A DNA stretch of 64,000 bases from Balneola sp. (GTDB lineage Bacteria; Bacteroidota; Rhodothermia; Balneolales; Balneolaceae). The stretch is taken from assembly GCA_017643645.1 (NCBI GenBank), contig JAEPNB010000004.1, positions 240,090-304,089 on the forward strand, in the 5' to 3' direction. Positions 9,466 to 18,626 of the stretch are shown piece by piece (position 1 is the stretch's first letter; the number at the start of each line of letters is the position of its first letter). Under the pieces are notes generated by a model. That model saw nothing but the letters and a program-made list of their open reading frames with translations, was not told the origin of the DNA and searched no databases. Made by a program: the position numbers and the translations under genes.

Positions 9466-11105
9466 TAGTTTTTGCCTGATAGCAAGGAATCAATTTTATC
9501 TGGATTATCAATAAGATGAATAGCAGATTTAAGTTGCTCATCTTTTGAAAGCGAAGCTTCTGTTCTGACTGATTGCCCTCCGCTTCTGGCTTTTAGTTCT
9601 AACCAGATCATTTTCTCAACAAAATCTTTACTCCGGTTCAACTCTTCCTCTTTTTGAACTTCAATCAGCTTTCTTAATTGATTAATTTGCAGTTCAGCTC
9701 CTTCAACTTCTGAAAGGTCATTTTGTATAACATCTAAGTGATCCTCGGTCTCATTAGCAAAACTGAAGCCTGTTTCACCCAGATAGATTTTGAAATCTTC
9801 AAATATACCTTCCGGAATATCTTCAAAATCAGAGTCTCTATTTTTTGCGTAATACTCAGTTGTAAAATCAAAAACAGCTCCTTTTTGTAGCAAAGATATT
9901 TCTATCAAACTTGGTTCTTCTGTTTTTACTACAACATCAGGTTCAATCCCCCTGCCTTCATTAACTGTTCGTCCGTTCTTTGTCTTATAAACCGCTGAAG
10001 ATGACTCGCGCTTAACTACTCCCGAATTCCTTCCTTCATGAGTATAATCAATTGATTGAATACTTCTGCCACTAGGAATATAATAGCGAGCTATTGTAAC
10101 CTTTAAAGAGGTATTGTACGGAAGAGGTTTTACGATCTGAACTAACCCTTTACCAAAGCTCTGTTCTCCCAAGATAACTGCTCTGTCCAAATCCTGAAGA
10201 GCTCCGGAAACTACTTCAGAAGCACTTGCACTACCCCCGTTTACTAAAACTACAACCGGTTCGTTAAAAAAGATTGGTTCTTCAGTTGAAAACGTTTGAT
10301 TATACTCAGCTATCCTTCCCCGGTTTTCTACCACCATTAAACCAGGTTCAACAAATTTATCAATAATAGAAACAGCTTCCTGTAGAATCCCTCCCGGGTT
10401 GTCTCTGAGGTCGAGCACCAGCCCTTTTAATGCTGTCTGATTCCCTAAATTAATTAAAGCACTTCTTACTTCGTCAGCAGATCTCAAACCAAACTGACTT
10501 AATTTTATATAACCAATATCTTTTGAATCTCCGATCAAGGTAGCATATGAAACATTCTTCACTTCTATTCTTTCTCTGGACAACTCAAAATCGAGAGTTT
10601 GACTAACTCCAAAGCGTTTAATTGAAATAGTAACTTTTGATCCTACTTCTCCAATCGTTAATGTCTGAACCTCTTCCGGTTGTAAATTCTCTGTTGATAT
10701 TCCATCAATAGCTATAATTTCATCTCCGGCTTTTAAACCACTTCTTTCCGCGGGCCCACCCTCAGTTGGAGCAATAATAACCACTTTATTGTCTCTGTAA
10801 CCTGCTTCTATTCCTATTCCTGCATAGTTTCCACGAGATAGTATTTCCGCTTGTTCATTTTGAGATTCATTGTATATAATAGTGTATGGATCCAAAGTTT
10901 CCAGCATTGCATCCAAACCTATTCTCATTAGTTTTTCAGGATCAACCTCGTCAACATAGTCTAAAGCAACATTTTCGTACGTTTTGCTGAAAATGGAAAA
11001 GTTTTTCTTTATCAGAAAATATATATCTGTTTGCTGAGCATTAGCAGTTTTTGCAGAAATGATAAAACATATCAATAATAAACTAATGCTAAGTACCTTT
11101 TTCAT
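9465..11105 (-). CDS. CtpA-type carboxy-terminal processing protease (S41)
   Basis: This 546-residue periplasmic serine protease has a signal peptide to about residue 24, an N-terminal helical region, a PDZ domain (about 90-170, with YAGIGIEAGYRD and GLKAGDEIIAIDG) and the S41 core. The catalytic Ser is in NGGSASASEVVSG (about 290-302) and the general-base Lys in GEQSFGKGLVQ (about 314-324). A helical C-terminal extension of about 130 residues follows the core. It sits two bases after the lytic transglycosylase gene and overlaps the PHP gene. CtpA proteases commonly act on peptidoglycan hydrolases or lipoproteins, so coupling with a transglycosylase is suggestive. A second S41 protease is encoded at 57993-59900. 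Confidence 0.92.
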   Translation of the reverse strand: MKKVLSISLLLICFIISAKTANAQQTDIYFLIKKNFSIFSKTYENVALDYVDEVDPEKLMRIGLDAMLETLDPYTIIYNESQNEQAEILSRGNYAGIGIEAGYRDNKVVIIAPTEGGPAERSGLKAGDEIIAIDGISTENLQPEEVQTLTIGEVGSKVTISIKRFGVSQTLDFELSRERIEVKNVSYATLIGDSKDIGYIKLSQFGLRSADEVRSALINLGNQTALKGLVLDLRDNPGGILQEAVSIIDKFVEPGLMVVENRGRIAEYNQTFSTEEPIFFNEPVVVLVNGGSASASEVVSGALQDLDRAVILGEQSFGKGLVQIVKPLPYNTSLKVTIARYYIPSGRSIQSIDYTHEGRNSGVVKRESSSAVYKTKNGRTVNEGRGIEPDVVVKTEEPSLIEISLLQKGAVFDFTTEYYAKNRDSDFEDIPEGIFEDFKIYLGETGFSFANETEDHLDVIQNDLSEVEGAELQINQLRKLIEVQKEEELNRSKDFVEKMIWLELKARSGGQSVRTEASLSKDEQLKSAIHLIDNPDKIDSLLSGKN

Positions 11106-11107
11106 AA

Positions 11108-13096
11108 CTATTGCTTACCTATTTTCAGAACCTGACCTACTACTATGGTAGAGCCTGAAATACCGTTTAAACTCCTTAGCGAAGAAATGCTTACTCCGAA
11201 GCTCTCTGCAATTTCACCAAGTGTATCATTTTTACGAACAGTATAAGTCTTGAATCCGTTTGAAGCTCCCGAAGCTGAAGCTAATAGAATATTTTCACCC
11301 CTTCTTTGCTTCCTTTCCAGTTCTTGCTTATTACTGTAGCTCATAGAATTTACTTTTTCGTAATGAGCTTTATTTTGTGAGGAAACATAAACTGTTAGAT
11401 TTTGTCCTACACGAATTGTATTTCCTATTCCATTCCAAGCCCTGATCTCAAAAGCTCTCACATCATACCATTCAGCAATATGACCTATAGTATCTCCTGT
11501 TTTTACCTTATAAGTCAGTTTTGTTGAATTTGATGGGGCACTTGAGCGGGTTGGTGTAGAGCGAGACCGGCTTGTATTTGTAATATTTGTAGGACGATTG
11601 GCAGAAATTTTACCTGCGCTTCCTGCCGGTAATGGAATTACAAGTTTTTGCCCCGGATGAATAACATTTGAAAGGTTATCATTACTGGCATAAATACCAC
11701 GGACTGTTGTACCATACTTTTGAGCAATTAATCCAATAGATTCTCCTCTTCTTACAGTATGCACGGTCATATCCTGAGCTCTGTTATCTTTCGGAATTTC
11801 TTTATACGCGATCAAAAACTCTTCCTTTTTTCCTGTTGGAATCTTCAGCGGATATTTATTTCCCGGAGGTGTAGCCCATCGCAAAAGCTCAGGATTAAAA
11901 TCCTTCAACTCATCTACCGAAATTCCGGTTGCTTCTGCAAGAGCATCTAAAGGCATCAATCCATCCACCTCAACTACGTCATAGCTGTAAGGCTCTCCTT
12001 CATATTTTCTCTGGAAACCAAACTCTTCAGGATTTAAACCAATCATGGCTGTAGCTATAAAGCCCGGAACATATCCTCTGGTTTCTCTTGGCAAATAAGG
12101 ATATGCTTCCCAATAATTTTTTTCTCCACCTGCTCTTCTGATGGCTCGGTTTAAACCTCTGGGACTGATATTGTAATTTGCCATTGCTAAATGCCAGTCT
12201 CCCCAAATATCATAAAGATCTCTTAAGTGTCGTGCAGCAGCGCGAGTTGCTTTTTCAGGATCTCTTCTTTCATCAACCCACCAGTTCACTTCCAATCCAT
12301 AAACTCGTCCGGTTGCTGCAATAAACTGCCACATACCAACGGCTGCAGCCCAACTTCTTGCATTGGGATTCAAACCACTTTCAATAAAAGCTAAATACGC
12401 CAGTTCAGAAGGTACTTTTTCTTCTTTAAAAATTTTCTGGATCATCGGCATATAAATTTCAGAACGCTGCAGCCAAAGCTCCATAACTTCAGGCCTTTTA
12501 AGAGTATAGTACACTAAACTATTCGTGACATATCTATTCTGAATAAGCGGTACATCCGTTTTAGTCAACATTACATCTTTCGGAAAATCGAAATCTTCAT
12601 TCAAGTAGGCATCATCATCTGCGAAAAGTTCTTCCTGAATCGCAAAAATTTCCCCTTGAGGTTCATTAGCTGATTCTGAAATACCGTAAAACTGCCTGTA
12701 TTCTGTTATAACAGCCCTTGAAAGCTCTATAAACCTACGATCGGATCTCAATTCCGGATAGTCATCTAATAGCGCCTGAGATGCGTTTACGGCATCGTTT
12801 ATATGCGTTTCAGCTTCGAGTGGGTTTTCGTCTAACTGAGACTCCAAACTCAGTACATGCAACTGATAAATATCCGTTACCCTTCTTAAAATGTCTTTTT
12901 GAAAAGAATCCAGTTCTAAGCTTACAGGATCACGTTCCGGTTCAACTTGAATAGTCTTATTTTCCAAAGGATTTGCAACCGGCAAAAGACGCAATGGCAT
13001 CTTTTCAGTTTTAATAATTGTTGAATCTTGTGCAAAAATGGAAGTAGTGCTTAAAAATAGCGCACCACATAAACTGATCTTAAAAATCTTATGCAT
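11108..13096 (-). CDS. MltD-like membrane-bound lytic transglycosylase with three LysM domains
   Basis: This 662-residue exported murein hydrolase has a signal peptide to about residue 22, an N-terminal region of unknown fold, then an SLT/lysozyme-like domain (about 215-345). The catalytic Glu lies in YLAFIESGLNP, followed by the GMWQFIAATGR and MANYNISPRG signatures. Three LysM repeats (about 440-485, 525-570 and 612-660) provide peptidoglycan binding, separated by a Ser/Thr/Arg-rich linker. It lacks an obvious lipobox, unlike E. coli MltD. It is two bases upstream of the CtpA-type protease in the same operon. Confidence 0.92.
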   Translation of the reverse strand: MHKIFKISLCGALFLSTTSIFAQDSTIIKTEKMPLRLLPVANPLENKTIQVEPERDPVSLELDSFQKDILRRVTDIYQLHVLSLESQLDENPLEAETHINDAVNASQALLDDYPELRSDRRFIELSRAVITEYRQFYGISESANEPQGEIFAIQEELFADDDAYLNEDFDFPKDVMLTKTDVPLIQNRYVTNSLVYYTLKRPEVMELWLQRSEIYMPMIQKIFKEEKVPSELAYLAFIESGLNPNARSWAAAVGMWQFIAATGRVYGLEVNWWVDERRDPEKATRAAARHLRDLYDIWGDWHLAMANYNISPRGLNRAIRRAGGEKNYWEAYPYLPRETRGYVPGFIATAMIGLNPEEFGFQRKYEGEPYSYDVVEVDGLMPLDALAEATGISVDELKDFNPELLRWATPPGNKYPLKIPTGKKEEFLIAYKEIPKDNRAQDMTVHTVRRGESIGLIAQKYGTTVRGIYASNDNLSNVIHPGQKLVIPLPAGSAGKISANRPTNITNTSRSRSTPTRSSAPSNSTKLTYKVKTGDTIGHIAEWYDVRAFEIRAWNGIGNTIRVGQNLTVYVSSQNKAHYEKVNSMSYSNKQELERKQRRGENILLASASGASNGFKTYTVRKNDTLGEIAESFGVSISSLRSLNGISGSTIVVGQVLKIGKQ

Positions 13097-13198
13097 ACTC
13101 GTCTGTAGTTTGAATCTTGCTTAAAGTACTAAATTAAAGCCTTAATTATTGAAAAAAGGCATTTTTAATCCCCACCCTTCAACCTTGTAAAAGCGTGG

Positions 13199-14920
13199 TT
13201 ATTGTTTAACAGAAATAGATTTACTTATTTTTTTCTCTTGCCCTGACCATCCTTGGACAACGGGCCATCTCCTTCCGGTCCCGAATGCTTTTGCAGACAT
13301 TTTTAGACCGGGCGCCGACTGATATCTTTTGTGTTCATTGATATCAACTAAACTAAGAATTTTATCAACCAGTTTTTCTTCAAAACCCTTGTTAATGATT
13401 TCTTCTCTTGAAAGCTGCTGCTCAAGGTAGTATTCAAGAATTGTATCTAAAGTTCCGTAATCCGGTAAAGAATCTGAATCTTTTTGATCGGGTCTTAATT
13501 CAGCGCTTGGTTCTTTCTGAATTATAGAATTCGGGATCACTTCTTTCTGATAATATTTTTGGTTTAACCAACCGCACATTTCATACACTTCTTTTTTATA
13601 AAGATCTGATATAACTCCAAGTCCTCCCGCCATATCTCCATATAAAGTACAATAACCTACTGCAGTTTCTGATTTATTTCCGGTGTTCAAAAGCATATAA
13701 CCAAATTTATTAGCCATAGCCATTAGCAAATCACCTCTGGTTCTGCTTTGAAGGTTTTCTTCAGCCACATTAAATTCTGTTCCTTCAAAAACCTCTTTAA
13801 GCTGATCTAAATAAGAATCATAAATTGATTTTATAGCAATTTTATGCAATTTAATCCCAAGATTTTGAGCCAGAGTTTCAGAATCAGAAACACTCCCTGC
13901 AGAAGAAAATTCTGAAGGCATTGTAACTGCTATTACATTTTCGGCTCCAAGTGCTTCTTTTGCAATAACAGCAACCAAAGCTGAGTCAATTCCTCCACTC
14001 AATCCTAAAATTACTTTCTTTGCCGCTTTAGATTTTCTTAAATAATCCTGAAGACCTAACACCAAACCATTAAACATACTTTCAATTCTTTCAGGAACAT
14101 CTAATCGATCCGAGGTGTCTCCAATAGAAACCACTTCTTTAGTGGAGGGGTCGAATTCTACATCGATATAAGTACTCGCAAATCTTTTGGCTCTGCTTTT
14201 TATCTCGCCATCTTTATTGAGTGCAAGAGAATCCCCATCAAAAATAAGTTCGGTATTTGCCCCAACCTGATTCACATAAAACAAAGGGATATTCAGTTCA
14301 TCCGCATGCTTTTGAAGCATTCCTACACGGCTTATCGGTTTTGTTTTTGTAAATGGTGAAGCAGACACATTGATGATAGCCTGAGCACCTTTATTGGCAA
14401 GAACTTCAGCCGGATTTACAGAATAGGTATGATAATTTATCTCATTGTCATTGAACCAAATATCTTCACAAACGGTAATGCCGTACAAAGTGCCGTTTAT
14501 AGAGATAGGTTCAAATTCAGTACCCGGTTCAAAATATCTGAGATCATCAAATACATCATAAGTAGGTAATAGTGCTTTATGAACTCTGGCTATTTCCTTC
14601 CCGTGTTGAGCCACAATTGCTGAATTGAATATCTTTCTGCCTATTCCATGATTTTGTGAAATCGAACCGAATATAACTGCAGTTTCTCCTGTACATTCAA
14701 TCAGTTCATTATTAATCCGGTAGCAAGACTCACGGAATACCGTTCTTTCAAGAAGGTCCATTGGAGGGTAGCCACAAACTATCAATTCCGGCAAAATCAG
14801 AATATCTATTCCGTCTTCAGTAGCTTTTCTTATTGCTTCTGTGATCAACTTTTTATTCCCGATCAGATCTCCAATAGTGGGATTAAGTTGTGCTAAGCGT
14901 ATTGTAGAAGATTTTTTCAT
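13199..14920 (-). CDS. nadE: Glutamine-dependent NAD+ synthetase
   Basis: This 573-residue two-domain enzyme makes NAD from deamido-NAD, ATP and glutamine. The N-terminal nitrilase-type glutaminase carries Glu45 (ILPELIVCG), Lys115 (VHKALLPTYD) and Cys151 (ITVCEDIW). The C-terminal synthetase domain has the ATP-pyrophosphatase loop GLSGGIDSA (near residue 305), LNTGNKSETAVGY and the closing KRYQSAPGLK segment. The gene stands 102 bases upstream of the transglycosylase gene, possibly with its own promoter, and the downstream gap shows no clear terminator. Confidence 0.95.
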   Translation of the reverse strand: MKKSSTIRLAQLNPTIGDLIGNKKLITEAIRKATEDGIDILILPELIVCGYPPMDLLERTVFRESCYRINNELIECTGETAVIFGSISQNHGIGRKIFNSAIVAQHGKEIARVHKALLPTYDVFDDLRYFEPGTEFEPISINGTLYGITVCEDIWFNDNEINYHTYSVNPAEVLANKGAQAIINVSASPFTKTKPISRVGMLQKHADELNIPLFYVNQVGANTELIFDGDSLALNKDGEIKSRAKRFASTYIDVEFDPSTKEVVSIGDTSDRLDVPERIESMFNGLVLGLQDYLRKSKAAKKVILGLSGGIDSALVAVIAKEALGAENVIAVTMPSEFSSAGSVSDSETLAQNLGIKLHKIAIKSIYDSYLDQLKEVFEGTEFNVAEENLQSRTRGDLLMAMANKFGYMLLNTGNKSETAVGYCTLYGDMAGGLGVISDLYKKEVYEMCGWLNQKYYQKEVIPNSIIQKEPSAELRPDQKDSDSLPDYGTLDTILEYYLEQQLSREEIINKGFEEKLVDKILSLVDINEHKRYQSAPGLKMSAKAFGTGRRWPVVQGWSGQEKKISKSISVKQ

Positions 14921-14994
14921 TGCTGAAAGATAGTACTGATTACGACAAATGGCGAAAAATTCATCTTACGTAAAATCAGATTTAATGAACTGCT

Positions 14995-15378
14995 TTAAAC
15001 CCGTTGAAATGCCTCAATATCTTTATTGATTGAGGCGGTAATTTCGTCAACTTCAAAGGGTTTTTGCAAATAGCTACATATCAAACCTGATTCAAGTGCC
15101 TCTTCGATTTCCGGTATTTTATGATACCCAGACAGGATATTATAAGGACATGCTTTATAAAACTCCTGAGCTTTTCTTATAAACTCGAGTCCGTTCATAC
15201 CGGGCATTTTCATATCTGATATTACCAAATCGAAAGAGTCATCTTCTGACAATATTTCCAATCCTTTCTCAGGACTTTTTGCTGTAACAATTTCGAAATT
15301 CTCTGCTAATAAATTTTCAAACAAAAACAGGTTCATTGCTTCATCATCAACGTAAAGCACTTTTTTCAAGTTTGACAT
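14995..15378 (-). CDS. Stand-alone response regulator receiver protein
   Basis: This 127-residue single-domain CheY-like protein has the acidic pocket D11-D12, the phosphoacceptor Asp55 in LVISDMKMPG, the switch residue Ser83 (ILSGY) and the conserved Lys106 (LQKPFEV). There is no output domain, so it must act through protein contacts or as a phosphorelay intermediate. Its ATG directly follows the stop of the upstream sensor kinase (TAGATG), so the pair is translated from one message and is presumably a cognate couple, equivalent to a hybrid kinase split in two. Confidence 0.9.
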   Translation of the reverse strand: MSNLKKVLYVDDEAMNLFLFENLLAENFEIVTAKSPEKGLEILSEDDSFDLVISDMKMPGMNGLEFIRKAQEFYKACPYNILSGYHKIPEIEEALESGLICSYLQKPFEVDEITASINKDIEAFQRV

Positions 15379-18300
15379 CTAAATTTTTGGTATCTCTTTT
15401 TTGAATTCTAATTTTACAGTTGTTCCTTTATCGACAATTGAATCAATTTCTATATCGCCGTTTAGTTCTTTTATAATGTTGTAGACTATAGATAAGCCTA
15501 ATCCCGTGCCTTTCCCTTGTTCTTTTGTGGTAAAGAAAGGATCAAAAATCTTATTCAGCATTTCATCAGGAATTCCACATCCTGAATCTGTTATAGAAAC
15601 TATTGTTTTGTCTTCTGCTTCTTTTGCTGAAATTGATATTTCTCCATCACCTTCAATAGCATGAATTGAGTTGGTTATCAGATTAGAAAAAACCTGATAT
15701 AATTTACCTTCGTTACCAATGATAAATATATCCTTAGTTGCATACTCACGTGATACATTTATTCTGTTTTTCAGATCATGATCCAGAATGATAAGTGTGT
15801 CATCTATAACTTTATTTAAAAACACTCTGTTGTTGACCTTATCAGAAGTAGAAGTAAATGCCCCCAGACTTTTTGTAATATTCATGATCTTATCTACTCC
15901 AAGATCTATACCATCCAGAACGGTCTTAAAGGTGTCTTTATCACTAATTATAATTTCAGAATTATTCTGTTCTGTAATCTGCTTTATAATTTCTTTGCCG
16001 GACTTTATATAGTTTAACGGATTATTTATTTCATGTGCAATTCCGGCTGTTAACACCCCCAAAGCAGCCATTTTCTCTGTTTGAACCAACTTAATATGTG
16101 CTTCTTCAAGATTTTTATATGCCTCCTTTAAGTTTCTGTTTTGCATATCTATTTCTTCTGTTCTTCTGCTAACTAATTTTCTTAAAGTCTCTCTTTGTTT
16201 AATCAGATAAAAAACTCTCAGTCTGTATATAGAATATCCAATAGTTATTAGAAGCAGAATACTTAAAAGTATGAACCAGAGTTCCTGATAAAATGGTTTC
16301 TTAATTAAAAAAGTGACTGCTTTCTGCTCGCTCCAATCTCCTGACTCGACTCTGCCTTTTACTAAAAGAGTATATTTTCCGGGATTTAGATTCGTATACC
16401 GGATCGGGCTATTTGAAATATCTGACGTTAAATTCCAGCCCTCTTCAAAACCATCCAACTTATATTGAAATGACATTGCGTCTTCATTAAAGAATGAGAT
16501 AGCTCTGAATTTTAATTCAACACTATTCTCATCATAGCTTATAGATCTCTCAGATTGTTCAGTTAGCCTTGTACCGTCCAGTGTCCTGAACTCTTTAAGT
16601 TCAATATTTGGAATAAAGTCTGTATTTATTTCCTCACTATTTTCCAGTACTGAAACCCCGGCGTCGGTCCCTATCCAAATATCTCCTTTTGAATCTTCGA
16701 GTAAAGCATTTCTATTAATTTCATTACCAATCAACCCATTTCCTTTATTGTACTGAATCAATTCCTTACCATCTGTTTTAAAAATACCGTCGTTGGTACC
16801 TACCCATAAATTGTTTTCGGAATCTCTCATTATCGAGTAAGCCGGATTTCTGCCAAGTTCTAAAGCATCATATCTGACTATTTTCCCATCTTCTAATTTC
16901 CCTAAACCCGCTTCGGTAGCTACTAAGTACTCGCCATTCCATATCTCAATATCATAAGTACTATTTAATGATTGCTCATTTACAACATATTTTTGAATAT
17001 CTGTACCATCAGTAATATATACTCCTCGAATAGATAGAATGGCTAGCTTATCTTTTCCAATTGTGACAATATTTCTTATACCATCAAAATTGCCGAAAAG
17101 CTGTAATTTTTGATCTGTAAATTTATAAACTGAATTAGAATTAGCTACTAATAAATCGCCTTTATAAAGGCTTAATGAAGTAACTACATTGTTCAGAATT
17201 TTGGAATCGTATGGACGGATCTTACCATTTTTTATACTGATCAATCCACCACTTGAAAGTGCTAAGAAAATTCGTCCGTCATTTGTTTGCTCCATATCTA
17301 AAATCCTGGTAACAAAGTCTGGATACCGATTCCTTAAATCTATAGAGGTTATTCTCCCTTTATTATAGAAGTTTAAAGCCCTTGGATTGGCAAGTACAAT
17401 ACGCCCGTCAACACCTTCAAGAATACTGCTTACTTCATCTTCAATCAGGTTTGTATTGCTGTTAAAGTTTCTGAATCTCATTAAGTTGAACTTGAATAAC
17501 CCTCTGTTATCACCAACCCAGTAGTTATTTTCAGCATCAACGAAGATCTGATTGCTTAACAGGTTTTGTTGACGTGCTAATACTTTGAGAGGTTTCCAAT
17601 CGCCGGTCTCTTCATCTACAAATGAAGCTACGCTGAAACTGCTGTAGTAGATTCTTTCATTCTCATCTATTTCTAAGCTGTATTTTTTAAAACTTGATTC
17701 TGAAAAAATCCCAAGCTCATCTGAAATCAGCTCATAATTTTCTTCTGTTATTTTCCCAATCCAGTTTAATCCCAACAAATAAAAAGAGTTGTTGTGTTTA
17801 TTGATAGTAAGAACATTCCTGCTCTGAAAATCGAACTCATTCAATTTACTGTAAACAATCTTATCCCTCTCTAATGTAAAAACACCTTCTCTTGTAGTTA
17901 TATAAAGTTGCCCTTCTATATCTACAAAGTTATTGATCAAAGCATCTTTTCCGGCAGTACTTAACTCTGTAATCTCCCATTCAGAGTGGTCTTCATATAA
18001 TTGGTAAACTTTATTTTTGAAACCAAGGAAAACTTCATTCTTTACCGTTTTGAATGAAAAAGAGGCTCGGTTATTTGGCCAGGAATTCGGAGTTTTTACT
18101 TCTATCCACTCATTGTTTGCATAGTATTGGACGGTCAATCCTTCTTTATTATAGCCTGCAACCCAAATTCTACCAAGACCATCTTTTTGTATATAAGAAT
18201 GTTCTGTAAATGGTAATCTCAACGACTCGGGAAACAAATACCATTCAGAAGCGTCGTAAGTAGTTACTCCCCTTGAGGTTATAAACCACATAACCATATT

Positions 18301-18447
18301 GTCTGCCTGGGAAATTGAATATACCGAATTTGAAGGCATTCCATCCGTTGTAGAATATGTTTTTGCGGGATAGAACTGACTGAGAAGTGTCGTAGGAACT
18401 AACCAAGTTATAAATAAGACTAAGAAAAAAAAATGGTGAAATTTCAC
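15379..18447 (-). CDS. Two-component sensor kinase with periplasmic propeller (Reg_prop and Y_Y_Y domains)
   Basis: This 1022-residue protein starts at GTG, since no ATG fits the signal peptide. After the signal (about 1-23) comes a large periplasmic beta-propeller built of two-component-regulator repeats (for example [10 protein letters not shown] and [12 protein letters not shown]). A Y_Y_Y-type domain follows (about 635-715), then one membrane helix (about 722-741), a coiled-coil linker, the HisKA box with phospho-His near residue 805 ([16 protein letters not shown]) and an HATPase domain ([28 protein letters not shown]). This is the sensor layout of Bacteroidetes hybrid systems, but receiver and DNA-binding output are missing and only a separate receiver follows. 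The ligand is unknown. Confidence 0.92.
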   Translation of the reverse strand: MKFHHFFFLVLFITWLVPTTLLSQFYPAKTYSTTDGMPSNSVYSISQADNMVMWFITSRGVTTYDASEWYLFPESLRLPFTEHSYIQKDGLGRIWVAGYNKEGLTVQYYANNEWIEVKTPNSWPNNRASFSFKTVKNEVFLGFKNKVYQLYEDHSEWEITELSTAGKDALINNFVDIEGQLYITTREGVFTLERDKIVYSKLNEFDFQSRNVLTINKHNNSFYLLGLNWIGKITEENYELISDELGIFSESSFKKYSLEIDENERIYYSSFSVASFVDEETGDWKPLKVLARQQNLLSNQIFVDAENNYWVGDNRGLFKFNLMRFRNFNSNTNLIEDEVSSILEGVDGRIVLANPRALNFYNKGRITSIDLRNRYPDFVTRILDMEQTNDGRIFLALSSGGLISIKNGKIRPYDSKILNNVVTSLSLYKGDLLVANSNSVYKFTDQKLQLFGNFDGIRNIVTIGKDKLAILSIRGVYITDGTDIQKYVVNEQSLNSTYDIEIWNGEYLVATEAGLGKLEDGKIVRYDALELGRNPAYSIMRDSENNLWVGTNDGIFKTDGKELIQYNKGNGLIGNEINRNALLEDSKGDIWIGTDAGVSVLENSEEINTDFIPNIELKEFRTLDGTRLTEQSERSISYDENSVELKFRAISFFNEDAMSFQYKLDGFEEGWNLTSDISNSPIRYTNLNPGKYTLLVKGRVESGDWSEQKAVTFLIKKPFYQELWFILLSILLLITIGYSIYRLRVFYLIKQRETLRKLVSRRTEEIDMQNRNLKEAYKNLEEAHIKLVQTEKMAALGVLTAGIAHEINNPLNYIKSGKEIIKQITEQNNSEIIISDKDTFKTVLDGIDLGVDKIMNITKSLGAFTSTSDKVNNRVFLNKVIDDTLIILDHDLKNRINVSREYATKDIFIIGNEGKLYQVFSNLITNSIHAIEGDGEISISAKEAEDKTIVSITDSGCGIPDEMLNKIFDPFFTTKEQGKGTGLGLSIVYNIIKELNGDIEIDSIVDKGTTVKLEFKKEIPKI

Positions 18448-18472
18448 ATCACAAATTTTTGAAAATTATGAT

Positions 18473-18480
18473 CAAAGGTA
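18473..18480 (-). promoter_or_regulatory. Candidate Bacteroidetes-type -7 promoter element of the sensor kinase gene
   Basis: The minus-strand octamer TACCTTTG matches the TAnnTTTG consensus of the principal Bacteroidetes sigma factor and lies about 26 bases before the GTG start. A T-rich TTTCG stretch sits roughly 20 bases further upstream. This is a pattern match only, and relevance to this phylum is inferred. Confidence 0.35.
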
Positions 18481-18568
18481 CAACGAATCTAAACGAAAGG
18501 CGATGTAATTATAAAGCATAACCAACTTTAAACCTACATTACAATTCTAACATCAGCTTTATATTCTG

Positions 18569-18600
18569 AAAAAGGAGACTTTTATTCAAAGCCTCCTTTT
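18569..18600 (-). terminator. Rho-independent terminator after the Tricorn-like protease gene
   Basis: The minus strand reads aaaaggaggcttt, a five-base loop, then aaagtctcctttt, a stem of about 13 pairs with one G-T wobble, ending in a T run. It lies just downstream of the protease stop codon and separates it from the kinase promoter. Confidence 0.8.
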
Positions 18601-18626
18601 AATTTTTGTCGATAAGAAATTAAATC

